The notes under the pieces were generated by a model. The model was not told the DNA's origin and searched no databases. It saw only the letters and a list, made by a program, of their open reading frames with translations. The position numbers were made by a program, and so were the translations under genes. A stretch of 27,218 bases of DNA from JAPHTQ01 sp050287105 (GTDB taxonomy: Bacteria > Pseudomonadota > Gammaproteobacteria > Thiohalomonadales > Thiohalomonadaceae): contig JBNKBG010000027.1 in NCBI GenBank assembly GCA_050287105.1, positions 1 to 27,218 on the forward strand. The letters run 5' to 3'. Position 1 is the stretch's first letter. Each line of letters starts with the position of its first letter. Of this stretch, positions 7,219-15,485 are shown piece by piece.

Positions 7219-7698
7219 TCAGAACGGGATATCGTCGTCGAAATCGTTGAAATTGCCGCCACCAGAAGGGGCTGCCTGGGCAGGGGCATTACCGGCCTGT
7301 TGCTGCGGCGCCCCTCTCTGCGGTGCCGGAGCTGCGCCCTGGTTGTAGTCCGAGGCACCGCCGCGACCGCCCAGCATCTGCATTTCGTTAGCCACGATCT
7401 CCGTGGTGTAGCGATCCTGACCATTCTGATCCTGCCATTTGCGGGTCTGCAACTTGCCTTCTATGTAGACCTGGGAGCCCTTCTTCAAGTACTCACCGGC
7501 GATCTCACCCAGACGGTTGAACATCACCACCCGGTGCCACTCGGTCTTTTCCTGCTTCTGCCCGGACTGTTTGTCGGTCCACTGCTCGCTGGTCGCAATT
7601 GAAATAGTCGCGACCGCCGCACCGCTGGCGGAGTAACGTACCTCCGGGTCCTGTCCCAGATTACCAACCAGGATTACCTTGTTAATACCACGTGCCAT
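7219..7698 (-). CDS. ssb: Single-stranded DNA-binding protein SSB
   Basis: This 159-residue protein starts ARGINKVILVGNLGQDPEVRY and has the SSB OB-fold (about 1-110, with EWHRVVMFNRLGEIAGEYLKKGSQVYIEGKL). A flexible Gln/Ala/Pro/Gly-rich linker follows, then the conserved acidic tip DFDDDIPF that recruits repair and replication partners. It coats single-stranded DNA as a tetramer during replication, recombination and repair. AAGGGGAG sits at SD distance before the ATG. It lies 48 bases downstream of the MFS gene on the same strand, so part of its transcription may come from there. In many gammaproteobacteria ssb directly faces uvrA; here the transporter separates them. Confidence 0.97.
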   Translation of the reverse strand: MARGINKVILVGNLGQDPEVRYSASGAAVATISIATSEQWTDKQSGQKQEKTEWHRVVMFNRLGEIAGEYLKKGSQVYIEGKLQTRKWQDQNGQDRYTTEIVANEMQMLGGRGGASDYNQGAAPAPQRGAPQQQAGNAPAQAAPSGGGNFNDFDDDIPF

Positions 7699-7746
7699 AG
7701 TTAACTCCCCTTACCTTGTTATCCTGTCTACGTTACATGCTCTGGG

Positions 7747-9117
7747 TCAGGTACCGGCGAGCGCCAGGCGCTCCAGAGCTTCCCTGTCCACCAGCCGGCT
7801 GTCCACCTTCAGATAGGCAACCCCATCTTCCACATTGACCACTGCCTCCGCTACCCCGCTGAGGGCCAGCAGTTGCTGCTCCATTTTACCGGCCGCGGCG
7901 CAATCTTCCACTGCTACGGCAAACATTTCATTACTCAGGTAGGGCGGCTCACGCATACTCAGCGCCGCCAGCCACCACAGCGCAATCGCCCCGGCGCAAA
8001 AGAGAAACACCGCGCCACTGCCGTATTGACCGTGTAGCCAGCCGCCCGCCGCACCACCAATAAAGGCACCGATGAACTGGGAACTGGTATAGACCCCCAT
8101 CGCCGTGCCCTTACTCTGGGCCGGGGCGATCTTGCTGATCAGTGACGGCAAGGTCGCCTCCAGCAGATTGAAGGCGATGAAGAAGCACTGCAACAACAGG
8201 GCGATGGCCCAGAAGTGATGCTCGCCCCAGTAGAGGCCAAACTGTGCCAGCAGCAGCGCGGCAACGGCGCCGATATAGACCTGCTTCATCCGCCGCTTCT
8301 TCTCCGCGACGATGATGAACGGTACCGCCAACCCCATGCCCAGCACCATCACCGGCAGGTAGAGCCAGGTGTGGTGCTCGGCGATCAGGCCACTATCGAC
8401 CAACGCCAGCGGTAGCACCACGAAACTGGCCGTCAGCACCAGATGCAGGGTGAAGATACCCAGATTGAGGCGCAGTAACTGACCGTTAGCCAGCACCTGG
8501 CGAAACTGCGCCGGCTCCAGCTCTGTATCCCGGTGGAACACACTACGCTGCGGGTTAGGCACGGCCACATAGAGCAGGACGATCGCCAGCAGGGCGAATA
8601 CGGCGATCAGACCAAAGATACCGGGGACGCCGATCCAGTGGTTAAGTAACGGCCCACCCACCATGGCGACGACAAACGAGAAACCGATGCTCATGCCGAT
8701 CACCGTCATCGCCTTGGTGCGGTGCTGCTCTGAAGTGAGATCGGCGGTCAGGGCCATGACGGCGGCGGCGATGGCCCCGGCCCCTTGCAGAGCGCGACCG
8801 AGGATCACCCCTTCGATGGTGTGGGCCATAGCGGCAACCACACTCCCGGCAGCAAAGATCAACAGGCCCGCGGCGATCACCGGCTTACGACCGATGCGAT
8901 CAGACAGCATGCCAAAGGGGAGCTGTAACAGCGCCTGGGTCAGGCCGTAGATGCCGATGGCCAGGCCGACCTGAAACGGCGTCACGCCTTCCAGGTGTTC
9001 GGCATAGAGGGCGAACACCGGCAGAATCATGAACAGACCCAGCATACGCAGGGAGATGATGGAGGCAAGGGAGACGGCGGCGCGCCGCTCCAGTTTTGTC
9101 ATAGTCGATGCGGACAT
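7747..9117 (-). CDS. MFS transporter, YajR-like, with C-terminal ferredoxin-like (YAM) domain
   Basis: The 456-residue protein has about 12 hydrophobic helices. It shows the major facilitator motif A in the loop after helix 2 (GMLSDRIGRKPVI, about residues 69-81) and a motif-B-like GRALQGAGAIAAA in helix 4. After the last helix, a soluble segment of about 70 residues (from roughly 385) contains LSGVAEAVVNVEDGVAYLKV, which matches the small alpha/beta domain that distinguishes E. coli YajR (454 aa). It is a proton-linked inner-membrane exporter by family; the substrate is unknown. The ATG at 9117 was kept although no strong SD is seen; an alternative ATG lies at 9102. It appears to form an operon with ssb and is divergent from uvrA. 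Confidence 0.85.
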   Translation of the reverse strand: MSASTMTKLERRAAVSLASIISLRMLGLFMILPVFALYAEHLEGVTPFQVGLAIGIYGLTQALLQLPFGMLSDRIGRKPVIAAGLLIFAAGSVVAAMAHTIEGVILGRALQGAGAIAAAVMALTADLTSEQHRTKAMTVIGMSIGFSFVVAMVGGPLLNHWIGVPGIFGLIAVFALLAIVLLYVAVPNPQRSVFHRDTELEPAQFRQVLANGQLLRLNLGIFTLHLVLTASFVVLPLALVDSGLIAEHHTWLYLPVMVLGMGLAVPFIIVAEKKRRMKQVYIGAVAALLLAQFGLYWGEHHFWAIALLLQCFFIAFNLLEATLPSLISKIAPAQSKGTAMGVYTSSQFIGAFIGGAAGGWLHGQYGSGAVFLFCAGAIALWWLAALSMREPPYLSNEMFAVAVEDCAAAGKMEQQLLALSGVAEAVVNVEDGVAYLKVDSRLVDREALERLALAGT

Positions 9118-9167
9118 TCTGCTAAAAAACCCGGGGAAATAGCGGTTACCGGAAAATACTTATTATT

Positions 9168-9197
9168 TTGCGCATGTATAGGGAACGGTCGTATAGT
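9168..9197 (+). promoter_or_regulatory. Candidate sigma-70 promoter of uvrA
   Basis: TTGCGC (9168-9173) and TATAGT (9192-9197) are separated by 18 bases and lie 30 bases before the uvrA ATG. The -10 matches five of six consensus bases, the -35 only three. No CTG-N10-CAG LexA box is visible anywhere in the 109-base uvrA/MFS gap. Confidence 0.4.
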
Positions 9198-9226
9198 AGC
9201 AGGTTGTGTTTACCACGGGAACGAGC

Positions 9227-12049
9227 ATGGACTCCATCATTTTACGCGGCGCACGCACCCACAATCTGAAAAATATCGACATCACGCTGCCGCGTGACAA
9301 GTTAATCGTCTTCACCGGCCTCTCAGGCTCCGGCAAATCCTCACTCGCCTTCGACACCATCTATGCCGAAGGACAGCGACGTTATGTGGAGTCACTCTCC
9401 AGCTACGCCCGCCAGTTCCTCTCGATGATGGAGAAGCCGGACATCGACCACATCGAAGGCCTCTCGCCAGCGATCTCCATCGAACAGAAATCGGCCTCGC
9501 ATAACCCACGCTCCACCGTCGGTACGGTCACCGAGATCTATGACTACCTGCGCCTGCTCTTTGCCCGCGCCGGTGAACCCCACTGCCCCGAGCACGATAC
9601 GGTGCTGGAGGCGCAGACAGTCAGCCAGATGGTCGACCAGATCCTGGCCCTGCCCGAGGGCAGCAAGCTGATGCTACTGGCACCAGTCGTTCAACAGCGT
9701 AAGGGCGAACATATCCAGGTACTGGAAGAGCTGCGTGCCCAGGGCTATATCCGCGCCAGGATTAACGGCGCAGTGGTGGAACTGGATCAGGCGCCTGCGC
9801 TGGAGTTGCGTAAGAAGCACACCATCGAGGCGGTGATCGACCGTTTCAAGGTACGCCCCGATATCAAGCAACGGCTGGCCGACTCACTGGAGACCACCCT
9901 GCACCTGAGCGATGGCCTGGCACGAGTCGCCTTTATCGATGAACAGCATGAAGAACTCACCTTCTCCGCCCGCTACGCCTGCCCAGTTTGTAACTACTCA
10001 CTCTCGGAGCTGGAGCCGCGCCTCTTCTCCTTCAACAACCCGGCAGGGGCCTGCCCCACCTGCGACGGCCTGGGGCTACATCAGTTCTTTGACCCGGCAC
10101 GTATCGTCGCCCATCCGGAACTGAGTCTGGCGGGCGGGGCGATCCGGGGCTGGGATCGACGCAACGCCTACTATTTCCAGTTGCTCACCTCACTGGCAAA
10201 ACACTACGGCTTCGATATCGATAGCCCCTATGACAACCTGGAACCCCGTCTGCGCCAGATCCTGCTCTACGGCAGCGGCGACGAGGAGATCACCTTCAAG
10301 TACCAGTCGGAGCGCAGCGGCAAGAGCACCCGTACCCACACCTTCGAGGGGATCATCACCAACATGGAGCGACGCTACCGCGAGACCGACTCCAACGTGG
10401 TGCGCGAAGAGTTGAGCAAATACCTCAGCCAGCAGCCCTGCCCCACCTGCCACGGTAGCCGCCTCAATATCGCCGCACGCCACGTCTTTATCGCCGGTTA
10501 CAACCTCCCCTCTCTCACCTCTATGCCAGTGGGACGGGCACGGGATTTCTTCAACGATCTGAGCCTGCCTGGCTGGCGCGGCGAAATCGCCAGCAAGATC
10601 CTCAAGGAGATCGGTGAGCGCCTCACCTTCCTGGTCAACGTCGGCCTCGACTACCTGACCCTGGAGCGCAGTGCCGACACCCTCTCCGGTGGTGAAGCCC
10701 AGCGTATCCGCCTCGCCAGCCAGATCGGTGCCGGGCTGGTGGGAGTGATGTACATCCTCGATGAGCCTTCGATTGGTTTGCACCAGCGCGATAACGAGCG
10801 GCTGTTGCAGACCCTGATCCGTCTGCGCGATATCGGCAATACGGTGATTGTGGTGGAGCATGACGAAGACGCCATTCGCGGTGCCGACCACGTAGTCGAC
10901 ATCGGTCCCGGCGCGGGTATCCACGGCGGCGAAATCGTCGCCCAGGGCACGCCCGCCGAGGTGATGGCCAACCCCGCCTCGATCACCGGCCAATACCTGG
11001 TGGGCAAGCGTGCTATCGAGGTACCAGAGAAACGTCATAGCCGCGATCCCAAACGCCAGCTCAAACTGCGCGGCGCCTCCGGCAATAACCTAAAGGGGGT
11101 AAATATCGACCTGCCGCTGGGGCTGATGACCTGTGTCACCGGTGTCTCCGGCTCAGGTAAATCCACCCTGATCAACGACACCCTCTACCGCCATGCGGCA
11201 ATAGCGATCAATGGTAGTGGCGATGACCCGGCCCCCTGCGCCGAGATCATCGGCCTGGAGCAGTTCGACAAGGTGGTCGACATCAACCAGAGCCCTATCG
11301 GCCGTACCCCGCGCTCCAACCCGGCCACCTATACCGGCCTCTTTACCCCGATCCGCGATCTCTTCGCCGGAACCCACGAGGCGCGCTCACGCGGCTACAA
11401 CCCCGGACGCTTCTCCTTCAACGTCAAAGGGGGTCGCTGCGAGGCGTGCCAGGGGGATGGCATGATCAAGGTGGAGATGCACTTCCTGCCCGATGTCTAC
11501 GTCCCCTGCGATGTCTGCAAGGGCAAGCGCTACAACCGCGAAACCCTGGAGGTGCAGTACAAGGGACGCAATATCTATGAGGTGCTGAAGATGACGGTGG
11601 AGGAGGCGCGGGAGTTTTTCGACCCGGTGCCAGTGATCGCCCGCAAACTTCAGACCCTGCTCGACGTGGGCCTCAGCTACATCACCCTGGGCCAGTCAGC
11701 CACCACCCTCTCAGGCGGTGAGGCACAGCGGATCAAGCTGGCACGGGAGCTCTCCAAGCGGGACACGGGCAATACCCTCTATATTCTCGACGAACCGACC
11801 ACCGGGCTACATTTCCACGACATCGAACAGTTGCTGGTGGTGCTGCATCGGCTCCGCGACCACGGCAACACCATTGTGGTGATCGAGCACAATCTGGATG
11901 TGATCAAGACCGCCGACTGGATCCTGGATCTGGGTCCAGAAGGGGGCGACCGGGGCGGCGAGCTACTGATCGCGGGTACGCCGGAAGAGGTGGCTGCCTG
12001 CAAGGGGTCGCATACCGGCCGCTTCCTCAAGCCGTTCCTGCAGCGCTGA
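9227..12049 (+). CDS. uvrA: Excinuclease ABC subunit A
   Basis: UvrA is the DNA-damage sensor ATPase that loads UvrB in nucleotide excision repair. From ATG at 9227 the protein is 940 residues, the same length as E. coli UvrA, and begins MDSIILRGARTHNLKNI. The in-frame GTG at 9206 would add seven residues that the family lacks. Two ABC modules are complete: Walker A GLSGSGKS (31-38) and GVSGSGKS (639-646), signature LSGGEAQRIRL (486-496) with LDEPSIG (511-517), and a second LSGGEAQRIKL with LDEPTTG. Zinc-binding CPVC/CPTC (252-279) and CEAC/CDVC (about 740-767) pairs are present, along with CPTCHGSR near 405. It ends six bases before the stop codon of the convergent DUF62 gene. Confidence 0.97.
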   Translation: MDSIILRGARTHNLKNIDITLPRDKLIVFTGLSGSGKSSLAFDTIYAEGQRRYVESLSSYARQFLSMMEKPDIDHIEGLSPAISIEQKSASHNPRSTVGTVTEIYDYLRLLFARAGEPHCPEHDTVLEAQTVSQMVDQILALPEGSKLMLLAPVVQQRKGEHIQVLEELRAQGYIRARINGAVVELDQAPALELRKKHTIEAVIDRFKVRPDIKQRLADSLETTLHLSDGLARVAFIDEQHEELTFSARYACPVCNYSLSELEPRLFSFNNPAGACPTCDGLGLHQFFDPARIVAHPELSLAGGAIRGWDRRNAYYFQLLTSLAKHYGFDIDSPYDNLEPRLRQILLYGSGDEEITFKYQSERSGKSTRTHTFEGIITNMERRYRETDSNVVREELSKYLSQQPCPTCHGSRLNIAARHVFIAGYNLPSLTSMPVGRARDFFNDLSLPGWRGEIASKILKEIGERLTFLVNVGLDYLTLERSADTLSGGEAQRIRLASQIGAGLVGVMYILDEPSIGLHQRDNERLLQTLIRLRDIGNTVIVVEHDEDAIRGADHVVDIGPGAGIHGGEIVAQGTPAEVMANPASITGQYLVGKRAIEVPEKRHSRDPKRQLKLRGASGNNLKGVNIDLPLGLMTCVTGVSGSGKSTLINDTLYRHAAIAINGSGDDPAPCAEIIGLEQFDKVVDINQSPIGRTPRSNPATYTGLFTPIRDLFAGTHEARSRGYNPGRFSFNVKGGRCEACQGDGMIKVEMHFLPDVYVPCDVCKGKRYNRETLEVQYKGRNIYEVLKMTVEEAREFFDPVPVIARKLQTLLDVGLSYITLGQSATTLSGGEAQRIKLARELSKRDTGNTLYILDEPTTGLHFHDIEQLLVVLHRLRDHGNTIVVIEHNLDVIKTADWILDLGPEGGDRGGELLIAGTPEEVAACKGSHTGRFLKPFLQR

Positions 12050-12055
12050 ACTGCC

Positions 12056-12772
12056 TCAACCGACGGGGTCTCCCACCGCGGCCCCGAAGTGCTCAGCGGC
12101 ACGACCGCAGTTCACCGCGATCTCCAGCAGGCCGGCGGCGTTTTCATAGCAGAGCGGCATCCCCTCCGCGACATCGCTAAAGGTCCGTGCTCGCGGTACG
12201 GGCTCGCCCCTGAAGGTGATGCCCTCCCTCTCTCCCAGATTGGCGGCGCGGATGCCGGTCATCAGATTACCGAAGTGATCCACGTAGATGATCTGAGGCA
12301 GATCCGCCCCCATCTCCGGGCTCACCTGGAACCCGTAAGGCTCGCTCTCCGGGAAATCCCCTACTGCCAGCATTGCAGCGACCGGGGCAAACAGATCACG
12401 GCCGTGAAAAGTGTCGCTCAGCCTCTGGGGACGCCAGCGAATACGCCACCCATCCAGGCGGGTGCTACGCGCTGCCACTACATCGAACAGGCCATTATCC
12501 GGCCCCACATACCACTGCCCATCGGCACGCAAGATAACCGGTTCGCGCTGAGTACTGCCGACACCGGGGTCGACCACACAGAGGAAGACGGTTTCTGCGG
12601 GAAATTCGGCTCGATAGGCGGCCAGCAAGTGGGCGCCGCTACGGATCTGCTGGGCGGGCAGATCGGCAAAGAGATCGATCACCGGCACCCCGGGGGCGCG
12701 TTGTGCCAGGATCGACTTCATAATGCCGGTATAGGGGCCATGCAGGCCAAAATCGGTCAACAGCACGATCAT
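12056..12772 (-). CDS. SAM hydrolase / S-adenosyl-L-methionine hydroxide adenosyltransferase (DUF62)
   Basis: This 238-residue protein begins MIVLLTDFGLHGPYTGIMK, typical of the DUF62 family, which splits S-adenosylmethionine into adenosine and methionine and is related to fluorinase and chlorinase. The proposed catalytic Asp-Arg-His set is visible as D68 (VVDPGVG), R76 (STQR) and H123 (FHGRD); IIYVDHFGNLMTG is the other family hallmark. The ATG at 12772 was chosen because GGGAGGG lies just upstream and the protein then starts at the family N-terminus; an ATG at 12802 adds ten atypical residues. It lies downstream of the rplQ terminator and meets uvrA tail to tail. Its physiological role is unclear in the family generally. 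Confidence 0.9.
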   Translation of the reverse strand: MIVLLTDFGLHGPYTGIMKSILAQRAPGVPVIDLFADLPAQQIRSGAHLLAAYRAEFPAETVFLCVVDPGVGSTQREPVILRADGQWYVGPDNGLFDVVAARSTRLDGWRIRWRPQRLSDTFHGRDLFAPVAAMLAVGDFPESEPYGFQVSPEMGADLPQIIYVDHFGNLMTGIRAANLGEREGITFRGEPVPRARTFSDVAEGMPLCYENAAGLLEIAVNCGRAAEHFGAAVGDPVG

Positions 12773-12817
12773 CCCATCCCTCCCATTACTTTTGTGTCCC
12801 ATCCTGCCAGAAACAAA

Positions 12818-12840
12818 AAACCGGGCACAAGGCCCGGTTT
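12818..12840 (-). terminator. Rho-independent terminator of the alpha (rpsM-rplQ) operon
   Basis: AAACCGGGC (12818-12826) pairs with GCCCGGTTT (12832-12840) around ACAAG. On the minus strand the stem ends in TTTTTTGTTT. It begins about 25 bases past the rplQ stop, closing the long ribosomal-protein cluster before the DUF62 gene. Confidence 0.9.
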
Positions 12841-12865
12841 CTTATAGTACTGCTGTGGTCTGCAC

Positions 12866-13258
12866 TCAGGCTTCGCTATCTTCGACAGCTTCAATACCTT
12901 CGGCACGATCCACCAGCTCAACATAGGCCATTGGTGCCTTGTCGCCAGCACGGAAACCGCACTTGAGGATACGCAGGTAACCGCCGGGGCGGCTCTCGTA
13001 ACGGGGACCCAGCTCATTGAACAGCTTGGTGACCACATCACGATCACGCAGGCGGTCAAAGGCCAGACGACGGTTGGCAACACTGTCGGTCTTGGCGACG
13101 GTGATCAGTGGCTCGGCGACGCGACGCAGTTCCTTGGCCTTGGGCAAGGTGGTCTTGATCAGCTCGTGACGCAGCAGTGATGCCGCCATGTTACGGAACA
13201 TGGCCTTGCGGCTGCTGCTGTTGCGGTTCAGTTTGCGGCCAGATTGACGGTGACGCAT
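12866..13258 (-). CDS. rplQ: 50S ribosomal protein L17
   Basis: At 130 residues it starts MRHRQSGRKLNRNSSSRKAM, the L17 signature. It continues with MAASLLRHELIKTTLPKAKELRRVAEPLI, and GGYLRILKCGFRAGDKAPMAYVELVDR near the end. It is a 23S rRNA-binding protein near the peptide exit tunnel. It is the last gene of the alpha operon, 47 bases after rpoA, and is followed by a strong terminator. Confidence 0.98.
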   Translation of the reverse strand: MRHRQSGRKLNRNSSSRKAMFRNMAASLLRHELIKTTLPKAKELRRVAEPLITVAKTDSVANRRLAFDRLRDRDVVTKLFNELGPRYESRPGGYLRILKCGFRAGDKAPMAYVELVDRAEGIEAVEDSEA

Positions 13259-13305
13259 TGGACTTTCCTTCAGATACCGTTAAACGCTACATAAGCGCGG
13301 AGAGA

Positions 13306-14313
13306 TCAGGCACTTGCCTTGGCATCTTCCGCATTTTTAATGCTGGCAGGCGGCCAGTTCTCAAGGCGCATGCCCAGAGAGAGACCACGTGACGCCAGCA
13401 CGTCTTTGATTTCGGTCAGCGACTTTTTACCCAGGTTCGGGGTCTTCAGCAGCTCAACCTCGGTGCGCTGAATCAGGTCACCGATGTAGTAAATGTTCTC
13501 TGCCTTGAGGCAGTTGGCTGAACGTACAGTCAGCTCAAGGTCATCTACCGGACGCAGCAGGATCGGGTCGATCTCAGGCTCGGCGGACTCTTCCACTGCC
13601 TGGGTCTTGCCTTCCAGATCAACAAAGCTGGAGAGCTGGTCCTGCAGGATGGTGGCGGCCTTGCGGATCGCCTCTTCTGCCTCGATGGTACCGTTGGTTT
13701 CGATCTCCAGTACCAGCTTGTCCAGGTCGGTGCGCTGTTCTACGCGGGCGCGCTCGACGGAGTAGGCAACGCGGCTGATCGGGCTGTAGGAAGCGTCGAT
13801 CAGCAGCGAACCGATAGCACGGGACTCGTCGTCCGCATCGGCACGCTGGTTGGCCGGCTGATAGCCACGGCCCTGCTCCACCTTAATGGTCATGCTCAGC
13901 TCGCCGCCCTTGGTCAGGTTGGCAATGACATGCTCCGGATTCATGATTTCAACATCATGGTCCAGCTCGATGTCAGCGGCAGTCACCACACCAGGGCCAC
14001 TCTTTTTGAGGTTCAGAGTTGCCTGCTGGCGATTGTTCAAACGAATCGCTACGCCTTTGAGGTTAAGCAGGATTTCGATAACGTCTTCCTGAACCCCTTC
14101 AATGGCGGTGTACTCGTGCAGTACGCCATCGATGCTTGCCTCGGTAATCGCGCTGCCCACCATAGATGAGAGCAGGATACGACGCAGGGCATTGCCCAAA
14201 GTATGTCCAAAACCGCGCTCCAGCGGCTCCAGTGTTACCTTGGCGGCGGTGTCACTAATCTTTTGGACACCAACCATACGTGGCTTGAGTAATTCCAGTT
14301 CTGAGCCGTGCAT
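13306..14313 (-). CDS. rpoA: DNA-directed RNA polymerase subunit alpha
   Basis: From ATG at 14311-14313 the protein is 335 residues. The ORF could extend to 14403, but GAGGA sits at SD distance before the chosen ATG. The N-terminal assembly domain shows LEPLERGFGHTLGNALRRILLSSM, the dimerisation and beta/beta-prime contact segment. The C-terminal domain (about 245-320: LRPVDDLELTVRSANCLKAENIYYIGDLIQRTEVELLKTPNLGKKSLTEI) binds UP elements and activators. It lies between rpsD and rplQ as in other proteobacteria, with an unusual hairpin-rich spacer upstream. Confidence 0.98.
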   Translation of the reverse strand: MHGSELELLKPRMVGVQKISDTAAKVTLEPLERGFGHTLGNALRRILLSSMVGSAITEASIDGVLHEYTAIEGVQEDVIEILLNLKGVAIRLNNRQQATLNLKKSGPGVVTAADIELDHDVEIMNPEHVIANLTKGGELSMTIKVEQGRGYQPANQRADADDESRAIGSLLIDASYSPISRVAYSVERARVEQRTDLDKLVLEIETNGTIEAEEAIRKAATILQDQLSSFVDLEGKTQAVEESAEPEIDPILLRPVDDLELTVRSANCLKAENIYYIGDLIQRTEVELLKTPNLGKKSLTEIKDVLASRGLSLGMRLENWPPASIKNAEDAKASA

Positions 14314-14336
14314 GAATAGTCCTCTTTGAAAAAGCA

Positions 14337-14393
14337 CTACCAGCGACATGCGCTGGTAGATTATCCCACCCGGTAGCACATGGCTCCGGGTGG
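14337..14393 (-). promoter_or_regulatory. Twin hairpins in the rpsD-rpoA spacer, possible attenuator
   Basis: Two stems fill most of the 90-base spacer. CTACCAGCG (14337-14345) pairs with CGCTGGTAG (14351-14359), and CCACCCGG (14366-14373) pairs with CCGGGTGG (14386-14393) with an inner AGC/GCT pair. Both enclose the loop ACATG on the plus strand (CATGT in the RNA). On the transcribed strand the second stem met is followed by TGCTTTTTC, which resembles a weak intrinsic terminator placed just before the rpoA ribosome binding site. Confidence 0.55.
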
Positions 14394-14403
14394 AAACGGT
14401 CAA

Positions 14404-15030
14404 TTACTTGGAGTAAAGCTCGACGACCAGCTGTTCCTGAATTTCGGCAGGTAGTTCACTACGCTCAGGAACCGACTTAAATACGCCTTCCAGCTTGCTG
14501 CCATCCACATCGAGCCATTCCGGCAGACCGCGCTGCTGCGCAAGGTCACTGGCAGACTTGACTCGCAGTTGAGCTTTCGCCTTCTCGGACACAGCAACCA
14601 CGTCACCGGCCTTTACCAGGTAGGAAGGAATGTTGACCTTGCTACCGTTGACGGTAATACCGTTATGGCGTACCAGCTGGCGCGCTTCGGAACGAGAAAC
14701 ACCAAAGCCCATGCGGAAAACCACGTTATCCAGACGGGACTCGAGCTGATGCAGCAGATTCAGACCGGTAATGCCTGGCAGACGTGCAGCCTCTTCGTAA
14801 TAAGCGGCGAACTGCTTCTCCAGCAGACCGTAAATACGTTTAACCTTCTGCTTCTCACGCAACTGACGGGCATAGTCCGACAGGCGAGTACGACGCTGAC
14901 CGTGCTGTCCCGGCGGGAATGGGCGATTCTCGATCGCGCATTTGCTGGTGTAACACTTCTCGCCTTTCAGAAAGAGCTTCTCGCCCTCACGACGGCACTG
15001 ACGACACTTGGAACCGATATACCTAGCCAA
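14404..15030 (-). CDS. rpsD: 30S ribosomal protein S4, zinc-binding (four-cysteine) form, TTG start
   Basis: S4 nucleates 30S assembly on 16S rRNA and in E. coli represses the alpha operon. The best start is TTG at 15028-15030. It gives 208 residues beginning ARYIGSKCRQCRREG, where S4 proteins normally begin MARY, it has GAGG 9 bases upstream, and it lies 17 bases after the rpsK stop. The ATG at 15078 would sit inside rpsK and add 16 unrelated residues. The N-terminus holds CRQC and CYTSKC, the four-cysteine zinc site seen in Thermus S4 and lost in E. coli S4. LESRLDNVVFRMGF and ARQLVRHNGITVNG form the S4 RNA-binding fold. Confidence 0.95.
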   Translation of the reverse strand: MARYIGSKCRQCRREGEKLFLKGEKCYTSKCAIENRPFPPGQHGQRRTRLSDYARQLREKQKVKRIYGLLEKQFAAYYEEAARLPGITGLNLLHQLESRLDNVVFRMGFGVSRSEARQLVRHNGITVNGSKVNIPSYLVKAGDVVAVSEKAKAQLRVKSASDLAQQRGLPEWLDVDGSKLEGVFKSVPERSELPAEIQEQLVVELYSK

Positions 15031-15047
15031 TTTCGTAAGCCTCTTTC

Positions 15048-15437
15048 TTATACACGACGTTTTTTCGGCGGACGGCACCCGTTATGCGGGATTGGCGTCA
15101 CGTCGGTAATGTGGGTGATTTTGAAGCCCATGCTGTTCAGCGCACGTACCGCTGACTCACGGCCAGGACCAGGGCCCTTAACCCAGACTTCCATATTCTT
15201 CATACCAAACTCCTGTGCAGTCGCACCGGCCTTCTCGGCAGCAACCTGCGCCGCGAACGGGGTGCTCTTGCGCGAACCGCGGAAGCCGGAGCCACCAGCA
15301 GTCGCCCAGCACAGGGCATTACCCTGGCGGTCAGAGATGGTAATAATGGTGTTGTTAAAAGACGCGTGGACGTGCGCTACGCCGTCTACAACGTTCTTTT
15401 TAACCTTCTTGCGTGTGCGAGTAGTCGCCTTTGCCAT
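15048..15437 (-). CDS. rpsK: 30S ribosomal protein S11
   Basis: This 129-residue protein contains VDGVAHVHASFNNTIITISDRQGN, GFRGSRKSTPFAAQ and the GPGPGRESAVRAL block, ending in ITDVTPIPHNGCRPPKKRRV. These are invariant S11 features of the 30S platform. It lies 48 bases after rpsM and 17 bases before rpsD in the alpha operon. Confidence 0.98.
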   Translation of the reverse strand: MAKATTRTRKKVKKNVVDGVAHVHASFNNTIITISDRQGNALCWATAGGSGFRGSRKSTPFAAQVAAEKAGATAQEFGMKNMEVWVKGPGPGRESAVRALNSMGFKITHITDVTPIPHNGCRPPKKRRV

Positions 15438-15485
15438 ATCCTAACTTCCCAATAACTATGTGAATTCAGACCAGAGTCTGCTCAA

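Noticed and set aside
9118..9226. LexA (SOS) operator before uvrA
   Set aside because: No CTG-N10-CAG or close variant could be found in the intergenic sequence.
10190..11038. 282-residue minus-strand open frame inside uvrA
   Set aside because: Antisense to conserved UvrA ATPase sequence; composition is that of a shadow frame.
15031..15078. ATG-started N-terminal extension of rpsD
   Set aside because: It lies across the end of rpsK, adds 16 residues absent from S4 proteins, and a TTG with SD gives the correct N-terminus.
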